NCBI RefSeq assembly: GCF_020229735.1
Contig: NZ_CP083460.1
Coordinates: forward strand, 14,748 to 78,747
Source: Deinococcus taeanensis
GTDB lineage: Bacteria > Deinococcota > Deinococci > Deinococcales > Deinococcaceae
Direction of reading: 5' to 3'
DNA: 64,000 bases
The position numbers and the translations under genes are program-made. This document shows, in pieces, positions 34,391 to 44,350 of this stretch. The stretch's first letter is position 1; every line of letters begins with the position of its first letter. The notes beneath the pieces are model-generated. The model made no database searches, was not told where the DNA came from, and saw only the letters and a program-made list of their open reading frames with translations.

Positions 34391-35187
34391 CAGCGGTAGA
34401 GCCCCCCGAGGTACTCGAGCAAAGGACGGAAGGACGGGTCGTTGGCGACGTGCGGGTCGTTCGCGCAGGCGAAGAAGGTTTCGCTGTTCAAGGTGTGCCG
34501 GGCTTTGACCTGGGCGCGGTTCGCCAGGTCGTAGGCGTCCCGGGACCAGCTCTCCTCGCGGATGCGTTCGCATGCACCGAGCAGGGCGTCCATGCCGGCG
34601 TCGTCGAGCACCTCAGCGATCACCTCGGCATTGTAGGAAAGCCCGCCGTTGGTGAAGTTGGCGCTGCCGAACAGGGCGCCGCTGGGCAGCCACAGCACTT
34701 TCGCGTGCAGGGCGTCCCGGAACGCCACCTGTGCGCCGCGCTGCGCGAGTTGCTCAGCCATCATCAGGGTGTCGGCGTGGTTGATGAAGCTCCGGCGCGC
34801 CTCGCTCAGGTTCTCGTCGATGACGTTCAGCAGGGTTCGCTCCACGTCGAAATCAAGCTCCTGGGCGAGCAGCGCCGCCCGCTCCGTGTGGAGGGTCACG
34901 ATGCGTTCGAGGAGCGGAATGGGCACGAGTTCATGCGGCGGCTTCACGACGACCTGCAGCAGGTGTTTCGAGCTGAGCAGACCCAGGATGTCCAGCAGGG
35001 TCACGGAGTGCCGGTGGGCACCAAACAGGCTGTGGTACGGGCCCAGGTCCGTGGCGTCGAATGCCACGTTCTTCAGCCAGGGGGTCACCAGCCAGATCGT
35101 CGACGGTTGATGATCGGCGGCCTCGAGCAGCATCCGGGCGATGAGCTGTTTGGTGCGGTTGGTGCGGTCCGTCACGTGGATCTTCAT
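34390..35187 (-). CDS. dpdK: PLD-type nuclease, DpdK/DrmC-like
   Basis: About 265 residues. The phospholipase-D-type HKD motif reads HAKVLWLPSG, followed by GSANFTNGG, at about residue 160. Only one such motif is visible, so it would act as a dimer. PLD-family proteins in this position are DpdK of the 7-deazaguanine system and DrmC of DISARM. Start and stop overlap both neighbours by 4 bp. It is the probable nuclease of the operon. Confidence 0.8.
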   Translation of the reverse strand: MKIHVTDRTNRTKQLIARMLLEAADHQPSTIWLVTPWLKNVAFDATDLGPYHSLFGAHRHSVTLLDILGLLSSKHLLQVVVKPPHELVPIPLLERIVTLHTERAALLAQELDFDVERTLLNVIDENLSEARRSFINHADTLMMAEQLAQRGAQVAFRDALHAKVLWLPSGALFGSANFTNGGLSYNAEVIAEVLDDAGMDALLGACERIREESWSRDAYDLANRAQVKARHTLNSETFFACANDPHVANDPSFRPLLEYLGGLYR

Positions 35188-37421
35188 GCCTGATCCTCGC
35201 GGTACAGGATGGTGCGGATCTTCAGGTGTTCCGGGTCGAAGATCCGACCGTGCTGCTCAAAGCCGGCAGCCCGCAACCGTCGCATGACCGACGAGTCCAG
35301 GTGGCCGACATGCTCGTGAATGACGAACCCTCCATTGAGCGCGGCCTGCTCAAGCAACTCTTCGGCCTGCAGGTGGGTGCCGGTGACGGTGAAGTCGGCG
35401 GTGAGCAGTTCGTGGGCGCGCTTGAGCAGCGTGCGGGAGACGTTGTGCCGCATCACATCGATGTGCCCCAGGTCGCAGGAACTGGCCAGGCAGGCCGGGC
35501 AGGCGTCCACGCAGGTGCTGACTGAGAGGGCCTCCACCTGAGCCAGGAACCGGTCCGTGGCGTTGGCGCTCTCATCATCGTCATCGCCGACGTGCTGCGC
35601 GAATTGGCGCTCGTACACCGTGTACAGGCGGCTCAGTTCAGGGACACCCTCCCCGAGCTTGACCTGCTGCAGGGCGTACCCTGCGACCTCTGCGGGCAGG
35701 GGAAGCCGCCTGAAACGCTGGCAGAGGGAACGCTCGAGTTCGAGCAGTTCCAGCAGCAGTTCCAGCTGGTTGAATGTCTCACCGAGAACGTGCACTTCGG
35801 CGAGAAGTTGCGCGGCCAGACGTCCCGTCTGGGGGCTACTGAGTTCCAGCGTGAACTGCGTGGCGCGCTGCAAGACGTGCTGCAGCTGCGCGAGACCCTG
35901 CTGACGTTCGTGAGGGGGGCAGGACAGAATTCGCCGGACCTCCTGGATGACCTCGGCCCGTCCCTGGGCGTCCGGGCCGATCACGGCCTTGATCAGTTGT
36001 TCGTCCTCCGCCACGGGGCATTCCAGGGTGTAGCGCCACCATTCTTCCACCAAGCGGCCCGTCAGGGAGAGGCCCGGTTTTGCCGTGAGGAAGCGTGATG
36101 CCGACCGGGTGCTGCCGGCCCCGTCCTGGTTGCGTTCATAGATGTAGAACGCCGCCTCGTGCGCGTTGTGCCCGTGCGTGACGGAGAGTTGCGCGGAGGA
36201 GCCCACCAGGTGCGAGTCAGCGCTGCCGTGCATGGTGAACATGTTGCGTGCGGCATGCTTGAGGGAGTGCACCAGGGTGTCACTCACGTACTCCCTGACT
36301 TTTTGTGAATTCTGCACTCGGGCGAACAGCTTCTGAAGCCGGGTGAAGGCCACATCGTCCGCCAGGGTGAGGGCGGCCTGCTCGGTGAACTCGTCGTTCA
36401 GCATGCGGTGATCCGCCCAGTAGAGTTTCGCCCAGCCCAGCAACTGGGCCCACCCGGCCGGGTCGCGCAGGGCCGGGAGGAAGTCCCTGCCGGATTGGCC
36501 GTGCGCGCGGGATTCAGCCCGCATGGTGCAGAGCACGTCGGCCATGAGGCGCTGCGTGAAGGCGTTCAGTCCCCCCTCAACGTCGGCGGTCCAGGGCTCG
36601 CACTTGAGCAGGTAGCGCAGGAACTGGTCTTGCAGGTGTGCGCCGCGGGCCTCGTCGGCCAGCAGCCGCTGAGTGAGCGTTGCCGTGAGTCGGTCGAGCA
36701 CCTCACGGTCGTACGGCACCCGCAGCCCCTCGGTGCGCATGTCATACCCGTACAGCAGGGGAAGACCGTCGTGCTCGCTGGCATACGTGACGGTGTTCAT
36801 GCCGCGCTCGGCCTTGGTGTCCTGCGGGTTGACCTTGTGCATCACGATGGTGCTTTCCGCGCCGTACTGAATCTCCCAGATGTTCAGGCGGGACTGCAGC
36901 CCTTCGTGGCCGCCCCAGAAGTACTGCAGATGCGGGATCAGCCGCCCGAAGAGGGGCGGGAGCTTCACTTCGTGGCTTGGCGCGCCTTCCGGCCGCGCAG
37001 CCGAGAAACCCAGCGGGTAGCTGGTGGATTCCGGGGAGATGATCCGCCAGTCGTCCTGCGTGAGCTCCCGGTGTTTCTCCGTGTTCGGCGCCTCCCGCAG
37101 GAGCTTGAGGCGGACACTGCCGTCCGCGTTGCGCTTTCCGTAAGCCTGCGCGCCCTCCACAGGGTCGCGAACCTGGTTGACCTTCAAGCGGCCGAACGAC
37201 CACAGTTCCAGGTACCTCAGGCGGTAAAAGCGGCTCGGCACCTGCCCGGCGTACAGCGCCCTGACCCGCTTCGGGGCGAAGCGCTCAAAGTCGCTGCCCA
37301 GTTGACGCGCGTCACCCAGGTCCGTGATGAGGTCCGGCCGGAAAGGCCCGTTCGGGCGCCCCGGGCGCGTCTTATACCGCTCCATGGCGATCACGTTCTG
37401 TTGCGTGCGCCCTCCGTTCAC
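35184..37421 (-). CDS. DUF1998-type protein, DrmB-like (possible C-terminal half of DpdJ)
   Basis: About 745 residues from a GTG that overlaps the helicase stop. The C-terminal part holds CVDACPACLASSCDLGH, a cysteine cluster like the zinc-binding DUF1998 domain of DrmB. The N-terminal part has LRYLELWSFGRLKVNQV. Order helicase, DUF1998, PLD is the DISARM drmA-drmB-drmC core. In dpd systems the helicase and this part may be one long DpdJ (from memory). It probably works as a complex with the helicase. Confidence 0.75.
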   Translation of the reverse strand: MNGGRTQQNVIAMERYKTRPGRPNGPFRPDLITDLGDARQLGSDFERFAPKRVRALYAGQVPSRFYRLRYLELWSFGRLKVNQVRDPVEGAQAYGKRNADGSVRLKLLREAPNTEKHRELTQDDWRIISPESTSYPLGFSAARPEGAPSHEVKLPPLFGRLIPHLQYFWGGHEGLQSRLNIWEIQYGAESTIVMHKVNPQDTKAERGMNTVTYASEHDGLPLLYGYDMRTEGLRVPYDREVLDRLTATLTQRLLADEARGAHLQDQFLRYLLKCEPWTADVEGGLNAFTQRLMADVLCTMRAESRAHGQSGRDFLPALRDPAGWAQLLGWAKLYWADHRMLNDEFTEQAALTLADDVAFTRLQKLFARVQNSQKVREYVSDTLVHSLKHAARNMFTMHGSADSHLVGSSAQLSVTHGHNAHEAAFYIYERNQDGAGSTRSASRFLTAKPGLSLTGRLVEEWWRYTLECPVAEDEQLIKAVIGPDAQGRAEVIQEVRRILSCPPHERQQGLAQLQHVLQRATQFTLELSSPQTGRLAAQLLAEVHVLGETFNQLELLLELLELERSLCQRFRRLPLPAEVAGYALQQVKLGEGVPELSRLYTVYERQFAQHVGDDDDESANATDRFLAQVEALSVSTCVDACPACLASSCDLGHIDVMRHNVSRTLLKRAHELLTADFTVTGTHLQAEELLEQAALNGGFVIHEHVGHLDSSVMRRLRAAGFEQHGRIFDPEHLKIRTILYREDQA

Positions 37422-40400
37422 ACGCAGTAGGGGGGACGCCAGTACAGGTCGTGCCGGCCGTACCGGCGGGTGACCCGTCCTGGGGCCAGTTCACTGAAGG
37501 TCAAGGCCACGTCTTCTTTCAGGAACTGCCAGGAGCTTTCAGGTCCGCGGCGCCCTGGGTGCATCACCTGCACCAGGGGAAGATTCACGCTGCTGAAGAG
37601 ATTTTCCGGAAAGGCCGGACACAGGCGCATCAGGTCCGGCTTCTCCCCAGCCCGGGACGACACCTCCGGGTCCAGGAGGGTCTGCGTAAACCAGGACCAC
37701 AGCGCTTCCCAGGTGGCGTACTCCGGCTGGGCCTGCAGGCTGTCCGCCACCACCCACTTGTACGCCTGGCTGATGAACTGCCCCCGCGAATCCAGGCGTT
37801 GCAGTTCGCCCTGGACCGCGTTCAGGTGAGCGTCCAGCGTCACGCCCTGGGGCACGCGCTGCCAACTGCGACCGGTGCGGGCCACCAGCTCGTCGAACAG
37901 CAAGGCTACTGCGTGAAACCGCTGCACGAAATCGTTCTCGGCATTTAAGGCCGGTTCGTAATCCGCTGGGTCCGTCAGGTAACTGGTGTTCTGGTAGTAG
38001 AACGCGTCGCGGTAGTTGTTCCTGGACAGGGTGACCGCTGTGATCGGCCGGTCATTCAAGTCCCGGCCGGCGCGGCCTTTTTTCTGGACGAACGAGGCCA
38101 CGTTGCTCGGCGCGTGATGCTGAAGCACGAACTGGATGCTCGGGTCGTCGTACCCGACTTCCAGGCTGGTGGTGGCGAAGATGATGTCCCGGTTGAGGAT
38201 GTCCGCACTCTGCCCTTCACCGCTGTAGACAGGCGTCTCGCCTGAACTCAGCGTACTGACGGGCCGGCCGGGTTCGCGGCGACCCTCGCTGTACTGGAAG
38301 GGATCGGCGGCATCGAAATACCAGTACTCCCCCTGCATGAACGCGAGTGAAGTGAACGTCGAGTTGCCCTGAGGCGCGGCGCTGCGCAGGGAGGACAGCC
38401 CCTTGAGGGACTCCGCGTCCCGGAACTCCACCGTGAGCTTCTTGAGTTTCGAAATGGAGTCCTGAAAGATCAATGACCGGAATTTGGCGGGGGTGCCCTC
38501 CGCTGCGGGGCGCCGGACCATGTTGTGGGAAATGGTCATGATCGTCTGAATCGCCGCGGACGCGTCACCGATGCGCTTACCTCTGGAGAAGGACTCCGGT
38601 CGGATGAACAGGTAGTAGTCCCGGCCCTGCGCTTCTCCGTAATCCTCGTCCTGTGGAGTCAGGGCCTGGATGCGGTGCTCGTCGACCCCGGTCAACTCAT
38701 GCCAGAAGTGCTGGGGGCGGCCGATCGTTGCACTCATCCCGATGAGCAGGGGCGAACGCCACGGGTTCTGCACGGAGGCGTCATGCTGCGCGTACGCGTA
38801 CATGGCGTTGTCGACCCGGCGTTTGAAGCGGCGCAAGAGGGCGGCAATCTGGGCGCCGTGCACACCGGAGTACAGGTGAATCTCGTCCATCACCAGGGCG
38901 CGTGGCGGGTGGAAAGCCGCCGCTTCGCGGTAATGACGGGACAGGCCAAAGATGTTGCGCGCCCGGTCGTCCATCAACCAGCGGTGCAGCATCTCCGTGG
39001 TGATCACCAGGATGTCCGGCGGGGACTGGAGGATGTCCTCCCGGGTGGGTTGGAAGGTCTGCAGTTCCCAGCCGCCCCCCGCGAACCCCCCGCCGGACGT
39101 CATCGCCCACTGCCCATTGGGCCGCGGCCGGGCCCGGACCACGGCCCCATCAGCGTCTGAGAAGTACGGCACCTCGAAGGAGCCGTTATCCGACGGACGC
39201 CACGTGCGCTTGTACCTATCTGTCTGCTCACCTTTGAGTTGCGCCTGGGTTTCCGGGGTGTTGCCGAACACGATGCCCACACTCAAGGGCTGAACCCCCA
39301 GCCCCTGAGCGCCCGGTTCCGTCATGGCGCGGTTGAGGTGCGCGACATACTCGCAGACGCGCTCCAGCTGGTTTTTCGCGAGGTTCTGCCGGGGGTAGAC
39401 GAGCAGCGCCTTGACGCCCTTGTGTCCCTCCCGAACCTGCTCCTCGAGCATGCCCAGGAGCAGGGGGAGCAGGGCGGCCTCGGTTTTCCCGCTGCCGGTG
39501 TTGCCGGTCACCACGAACGTGCCGCCTGCCCGGCTGAGATAGGCGCTTCCCAAGGCCTGCAGGGCGCGCTCCTGGACGTTCGTCAGGGCCACGTCCTCCG
39601 GGGCACGACCCAATGCCTTAGAAAATCCGCTGGTCAGGAGCTTGGCCGCCGCATTCACAGTCCGGCTGCGCTGACCGTCACGGATGGTGTTCAGCGCGCC
39701 GGTGAAGCTGCGCTCACGCAGCAGGCGCCGCCGGTCCTGGAAGCGCACCTGAAGACTCTGAATAAGGAAGGGGGCGCTGTCCTCGTCACCGGCCTTGAAC
39801 CGCTGTTTGACGTTCTTGAGGAGACGCACGATCTCGCTGATCCGGGACCGGTAGCGGCCCGGGAGCGGTTCAATCACCTGGCGCTTTTCAATGAGTTTCT
39901 TCAACAACCCGGGAACCGCGGCGTCCCCGAGGTGCTGCTTCACGCCGGCTTCCGCCGCAATCTCTTCAACAGTCACGAACGTCTCGTACAGCCCGAAGTT
40001 GATCCGCGGTGCTTCCAGGTTCTCCAGACCGTTGAGGACGATGGTTTCGTCCTTCGTCAGGGGCTGGTTGGCCGCGCCGTCGAGACTGACCGGCTCAGTG
40101 GTCGCCGTGATCCGTACCGGGTTGTACACCCGCAGGTCCGGGGCCGGCCCCTCACCCGGACGCAGTTGTCCATCAACCTCATGGAGCTTCTTCTCCTCAT
40201 GAAGGCGTTGCAGGAGGGCGTGCAGGTCCGCCTGCGGGTACCCTGCTTTCTGCAGGTGCTGACGGGCAACCGGCAACTGGACGAGCAGTGCCCCAGCGCT
40301 TAGGCGGAACCGGACACACTCGCTGTTGCGCCCCTGGGCGGGCTTCACGAACACTTCGAATGTTGGATCATTCTCCAGTTCCTGACGCAACGCCGACGGA

Positions 40401-40501
40401 TGCAGGTAAACGCTGCGCGCCGCGATACTCAGGAAAGGGCTGCCATACGCATTGGTCTTCACCACTTCGGCCAGGGCCTGACGCTGCTGGGCCGTCAGCA
40501 T
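37418..40501 (-). CDS. dpdJ: DEAD/DEAH-type helicase, DpdJ/DrmA-like
   Basis: About 1027 residues. The start MLTAQQRQALAEVV at 40501 is chosen because its ATG overlaps the dpdI stop. The superfamily 2 helicase motifs are VVTGNTGSGKTEAAL (Walker A), ALVMDEIHLYSG (motif II), IGMSATIG (motif III), TTSLEVGYDD (motif V) and QKKGRAGRDL (motif VI). About 300 residues before the core hold winged-helix-like sequence. Synteny after dpdI fits DpdJ; pairing with a separate DUF1998 gene and a PLD gene fits DrmA. It is expected to translocate on DNA during restriction of unmodified DNA. Confidence 0.82.
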   Translation of the reverse strand: MLTAQQRQALAEVVKTNAYGSPFLSIAARSVYLHPSALRQELENDPTFEVFVKPAQGRNSECVRFRLSAGALLVQLPVARQHLQKAGYPQADLHALLQRLHEEKKLHEVDGQLRPGEGPAPDLRVYNPVRITATTEPVSLDGAANQPLTKDETIVLNGLENLEAPRINFGLYETFVTVEEIAAEAGVKQHLGDAAVPGLLKKLIEKRQVIEPLPGRYRSRISEIVRLLKNVKQRFKAGDEDSAPFLIQSLQVRFQDRRRLLRERSFTGALNTIRDGQRSRTVNAAAKLLTSGFSKALGRAPEDVALTNVQERALQALGSAYLSRAGGTFVVTGNTGSGKTEAALLPLLLGMLEEQVREGHKGVKALLVYPRQNLAKNQLERVCEYVAHLNRAMTEPGAQGLGVQPLSVGIVFGNTPETQAQLKGEQTDRYKRTWRPSDNGSFEVPYFSDADGAVVRARPRPNGQWAMTSGGGFAGGGWELQTFQPTREDILQSPPDILVITTEMLHRWLMDDRARNIFGLSRHYREAAAFHPPRALVMDEIHLYSGVHGAQIAALLRRFKRRVDNAMYAYAQHDASVQNPWRSPLLIGMSATIGRPQHFWHELTGVDEHRIQALTPQDEDYGEAQGRDYYLFIRPESFSRGKRIGDASAAIQTIMTISHNMVRRPAAEGTPAKFRSLIFQDSISKLKKLTVEFRDAESLKGLSSLRSAAPQGNSTFTSLAFMQGEYWYFDAADPFQYSEGRREPGRPVSTLSSGETPVYSGEGQSADILNRDIIFATTSLEVGYDDPSIQFVLQHHAPSNVASFVQKKGRAGRDLNDRPITAVTLSRNNYRDAFYYQNTSYLTDPADYEPALNAENDFVQRFHAVALLFDELVARTGRSWQRVPQGVTLDAHLNAVQGELQRLDSRGQFISQAYKWVVADSLQAQPEYATWEALWSWFTQTLLDPEVSSRAGEKPDLMRLCPAFPENLFSSVNLPLVQVMHPGRRGPESSWQFLKEDVALTFSELAPGRVTRRYGRHDLYWRPPYCV

Positions 40502-41220
40502 CAGGCCCTCCGCATGGTGATCGCAAAGGCGTGCGTCACCTGATGGGCCCGCAACCACTCCATCACACCCGGCGTCAACGTCGACAGGGTGGCGCCGCCC
40601 GTCGTGCAGTCTTTCAGGAACGTCACCACCTCATCAGGCACGGCCGCCGCCTGCAACTCCTGCTGCGTGCTCCTGATCGCGACCTCCGCGCCCCTCAGTT
40701 CATTCAGGTCCGAGGACGTCACCGGGTACCGGTCCCGCAGCTTCCGGAGACTCTGCGTGACCTCCTTGATCCTCTTGACGGTCTTCGTCTGAGCGGGCTG
40801 CGTCGCCAGGACGTCCAGCACCACCTCCGGCAGAGAGGGAGTCATCGCGTCCACATGGGCGCGCCACTGCTCCCGCAGGGCGTCCCTGGCCGCCTGCTCC
40901 ACCTGGTCAATCAACCGCAACGTATGCGGCAACTCGTTCGAAAGGAGGGCTGCAGGACTCTCCTGGAACTGACCGTGCAGTGTTTCGATCATCTCCAATT
41001 GCTTCCTCGCTGAAGCGCGCAACTTCTTGTCTTCGGGGAACTCGAACTGCTGCGTATTGGCCACGGTAGCGCTGAGATGCTGCACCGCCTGCCGTCTCGC
41101 CCGCACATCAGTGGCACGGGAGGAGAGATGATCGTGCAGGTTCTTATGCTGTTGAACGCGCTTCAGTTTTTCCGTTCCTTGGCCAAGTTGCCCAGCCAGG
41201 GTCACCAGTGTTCCTGTCAT
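40501..41220 (-). CDS. dpdI: DpdI-like helical protein
   Basis: About 239 residues, predicted mostly helical with heptad-like stretches (KKLRASARKQLEMIETLHG, QTKTVKRIKEVTQSLRKL). No enzymatic motif is seen. The name comes from its place between the large ATPase gene and the helicase gene, as in the Salmonella dpd cluster. It starts 4 bp after the dpdH stop and its own stop overlaps the next start. Confidence 0.6.
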   Translation of the reverse strand: MTGTLVTLAGQLGQGTEKLKRVQQHKNLHDHLSSRATDVRARRQAVQHLSATVANTQQFEFPEDKKLRASARKQLEMIETLHGQFQESPAALLSNELPHTLRLIDQVEQAARDALREQWRAHVDAMTPSLPEVVLDVLATQPAQTKTVKRIKEVTQSLRKLRDRYPVTSSDLNELRGAEVAIRSTQQELQAAAVPDEVVTFLKDCTTGGATLSTLTPGVMEWLRAHQVTHAFAITMRRA

Positions 41221-41224
41221 GCCG

Positions 41225-44200
41225 TTACGCCCTTCCCTGGCTGAGGGTCGCCAGGTCCTGCTTCAGGTGCTCGAAGTCGTCATTGATCTGCCGGATCACT
41301 GAAGTGGTCTCACTCAGTGCCTCGGCCTTCCTGATCTCCATCTCTGTTTTCTGCAGCGAACTCTTCAGCACTTTTTCCAGCTGCGTGATGGTCCTCAGCA
41401 CGTCCTGAACAGCCTTCCAGTTCAGTTGGGAGGTGACGCGCAGGACTTTGAGGTCGTCGCTTTCCTGAATCACGGAGCTGAGTTGCGCGGCAAGCTCGGC
41501 CAGATCAGTGTTGAGCAAGCGCTCTACGGATTGATTGAGGCGGTCCTGCTCGAAGCGCCCCTCGACCTGAAGCGTGCCAGCTGCAGACGCCTCAGACATG
41601 GCATCGGCAATTCTCGCAATCTGAATTGCACTCAAATCATCACCAAAGGCACTGCATATCGCATCGCGCGCCTCTCCTGCCTGGCGGCGGAGAATGGCAG
41701 CGTTCGTCTGAGCGGAGCGCTTGAAGTTGAGCAGTGCCTTTGCCAATCCATGCGCATCCCAAGGGTGTTCAGAGACCAGCTGACGCAGGTTCAGGTTTTT
41801 GACAACTTCAACCACCAGAGGTCGGAGGCGTGAGGTGTCCAGAAGAAGTGGTCCTCCATCTTGTCCTTTTCGCACCGAGGCAAGTCCGACGATTGTGTTC
41901 TGGGCATCTCCATACGCCTTGCAGAGCAGGTCACGAGACACCGCGTAAGGCTCAAGAGCTTCACTAGATGTCTTCGACCAGGGACGCAAAAGGTTCTTCA
42001 GCGCTGTATTCGGATCCGACCCCATCAGCGCGCCGTCTATCTCCTGACTTGTGAGAACGACCTGTACCGCTGCATGGAGGGGACCGTCAATCCCCATCAG
42101 GTGTTGGGACACCTGTATGTGGACCGCATGACTCCATTTCTTTAGATGGTCACGCACCTGCCAGTACACATCGGGCGTTTCCTTAGGCCACTGCCCCGTC
42201 TTTCCAAAGGAGTACAGGGCTTCTAAAACAAGGGCAGTACTGAGCCTTGTTGTACCCGGAACCGGGAGGTTCAAGCGCAACGACTCGGCTTTCCCCGTGA
42301 ACGCGTTCATCTGTTCATCGAAAGAGATGTTCTCTGGACCCCATACGCCCAGGCCTTTAATCGAGGATTCTTGAATATTGAGTCCGGTCCAATTTAATTC
42401 ATCATTGACAGCCTGATAGACGAGGCCCTTGAGGTCACCCATTACCCCTTGCGTCAGGACCTTTTCCTTTTCACGAACCCAGTTCCTTAGGGCTTGAACC
42501 AGTGCGGGAACGGGTGCAGGAGGAGGCGGGGTTGGCCGAACAGGATCGGGAGGAGGCGGGGTTGGCCGAACAGGATCGGGAGGAGGCGGGGTTGGCCGAA
42601 CAGGATCGGGAAGAGGCGGGGTTGGCCGAACAGGATCGGGAAGAGGCGGGGTTGGCCGAACAGGATCGGGAGGAGGTGGCGGCGTGACTTTCACGACAGT
42701 TTCGGGAGGAAAGTAGTCGTCAAGTCCGAAAGCAATAGGAAGGGTGTGGAGAACGCGTAGGTCATCCGCCGTTGCCCAAACGCTCAACACAGCCTCAACC
42801 TGGGGATAGCTGCTGCCAAGCTGGCGGATTTTCCCAAGGATGTGCGGCGAGAGGGCCTCCTGTGGTTTGGCGTAGCGGTGGTCGAAAACAGCGGTCGGAA
42901 ATTCAGCGTCAGGGAGGGAACGCTGTGCTTCTTCCAGTGTCGTCCTGAGCCCCCGAAGCAGAAAACGTGGGTTAAATAAATTCCCAGGCATCTCTACTTC
43001 CGCCACCTTGTCGAGCGCCGTGGCATTCAAGGGGTACAGCCCCACCTCACCTTCAACCTGCGGGATCGCGATGCTGCCGAAGGTCTGATGGCACACCGTT
43101 TGGAAGGGGCAGGTGCGGCACCTGGATTCCTGCTGTTCCGAACGCCTCAGTTGCCCGATACCCTTTTCAAGGGCGGCGGCCCCCCAGCGAGACGCGTTCA
43201 GGTATGCGGCGGTCATGGGTCTGAGTGGGCTCTCCTGCTGCGCGTCTCCCTCGTCGAGGCTGACCACCGTCGTCATCCGGGTGTGGACCGTGTCCATGTT
43301 GTTGAAGTAGCCGCGCGTCACTGCCAGCGCCACCCGCATCAGACAGAGATCCTGGGTGTCATCATCGATGAAGGCCTCGAGCAACTGAGCCTGGATTCCC
43401 TGCAGCAGCGCAAAGTCCTCGATCAGGAGCACTAGTTCCTGACGCCCCGCCAGCGCTTTGCGCACGTCGCGCATTAGAAGAAGCAGGTCGTCTCCACCCA
43501 GCTGGTAAATCCGCTGGAGCGCTGGAGCAAGGAAGTGATTTAAAACTGCAATGGTCTTTTCCTGCAAGGCCTTGTTGTTGGACACGACCATGTAGAACTT
43601 CTTGACCTTTTCACTGGCCGCCGCCGCATTACGAATACTGAAGGGAATATCGTGAACGCGGATCCTGAACGCTTCTGCTTTGTCTTCCGTGCGCCCTGAG
43701 AGTGCTTCGGTAACGAACCGGTCGATCACGCTCTGCTCTGAGTCGAGTTGCTTGCGGACGGCTTCTTCCAGAAGGAAGGCTGGAAGTTGTTGCTGCAAGT
43801 ACTTCAGTTCACTGGTGCCGAGGGCGACCCCGCTCTCTGTCGTGATCTGTTCATGACCACTTAGGTCCTCAATGAGTTTCACGAGATTGGTGAGTAGTGA
43901 CCAACGGGCATCCTCGCGAGTCAAGCCGCTGGCTGCATTTTTCAGCCGTGTGCGGAAGTCCTCGAAACGCTCTCCTTCGAGCCCCTCGAGAATGAGATTC
44001 AGGACGCTGCGGAGGTTCGTTTCGTGCTTAGGGATGCTGATGACGCGGCGGGTTGGCGTGGACTTGATCTGACTGGCCAGCCACCGGATCAGGTGGGATT
44101 TACCGGTGCCGGACGCACCGATGATCGGCATGAAGACTTTTGTCGCCCGATCGTCCAGGAACTCACGGAGAAGTTCCCCTTCTGTCATCAGGGTCCAATC

Positions 44201-44350
44201 CGGGTTCAGGTAGGACGTGGAGCGCCACATCAGGGGCGCCTGGTGGGTAGCCAGGAACACAGCCTCGCTGGGTCGACTGGCGACGTCCACCAGGACGTTA
44301 CTGACGGCGTCTTCCTTCCAGCAGACGTACCGGGCGAATGGGGGGGTCAT
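41225..44350 (-). CDS. dpdH: DpdH-like large ATPase
   Basis: About 1041 residues. Walker A is IIGASGTGKSHLIRW (about residue 80) and a Walker-B-like LVLLIEDFALLQG follows. A CRTCPFQTVCHQTF cluster may bind metal. The middle has a Pro-rich linker of PDPVRPTPP units encoded by a 30-bp tandem repeat (42521-42676). The C-terminus is long and helical. DpdH is the P-loop ATPase of the dpd restriction arm. A second member of the same kind is encoded at 57206-60124. The start overlaps dpdG by 4 bp. Confidence 0.75.
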   Translation of the reverse strand: MTPPFARYVCWKEDAVSNVLVDVASRPSEAVFLATHQAPLMWRSTSYLNPDWTLMTEGELLREFLDDRATKVFMPIIGASGTGKSHLIRWLASQIKSTPTRRVISIPKHETNLRSVLNLILEGLEGERFEDFRTRLKNAASGLTREDARWSLLTNLVKLIEDLSGHEQITTESGVALGTSELKYLQQQLPAFLLEEAVRKQLDSEQSVIDRFVTEALSGRTEDKAEAFRIRVHDIPFSIRNAAAASEKVKKFYMVVSNNKALQEKTIAVLNHFLAPALQRIYQLGGDDLLLLMRDVRKALAGRQELVLLIEDFALLQGIQAQLLEAFIDDDTQDLCLMRVALAVTRGYFNNMDTVHTRMTTVVSLDEGDAQQESPLRPMTAAYLNASRWGAAALEKGIGQLRRSEQQESRCRTCPFQTVCHQTFGSIAIPQVEGEVGLYPLNATALDKVAEVEMPGNLFNPRFLLRGLRTTLEEAQRSLPDAEFPTAVFDHRYAKPQEALSPHILGKIRQLGSSYPQVEAVLSVWATADDLRVLHTLPIAFGLDDYFPPETVVKVTPPPPPDPVRPTPPLPDPVRPTPPLPDPVRPTPPPPDPVRPTPPPPDPVRPTPPPPAPVPALVQALRNWVREKEKVLTQGVMGDLKGLVYQAVNDELNWTGLNIQESSIKGLGVWGPENISFDEQMNAFTGKAESLRLNLPVPGTTRLSTALVLEALYSFGKTGQWPKETPDVYWQVRDHLKKWSHAVHIQVSQHLMGIDGPLHAAVQVVLTSQEIDGALMGSDPNTALKNLLRPWSKTSSEALEPYAVSRDLLCKAYGDAQNTIVGLASVRKGQDGGPLLLDTSRLRPLVVEVVKNLNLRQLVSEHPWDAHGLAKALLNFKRSAQTNAAILRRQAGEARDAICSAFGDDLSAIQIARIADAMSEASAAGTLQVEGRFEQDRLNQSVERLLNTDLAELAAQLSSVIQESDDLKVLRVTSQLNWKAVQDVLRTITQLEKVLKSSLQKTEMEIRKAEALSETTSVIRQINDDFEHLKQDLATLSQGRA
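42521..42676. repeat. 30-bp tandem repeat inside dpdH
   Basis: About five copies of a 30-bp unit (AGGAGGCGGGGTTGGCCGAA then CAGGATCGGG) differ at one base (GGAGG or GAAGAGG). The period is a multiple of three, so copy number can change without frameshift and only alters the length of the Pro-rich linker. Confidence 0.92.

Noticed and set aside
42521..42676. Possible CRISPR or satellite repeat
   Set aside because: The 30-bp units are contiguous without spacers and lie in frame inside a coding sequence.
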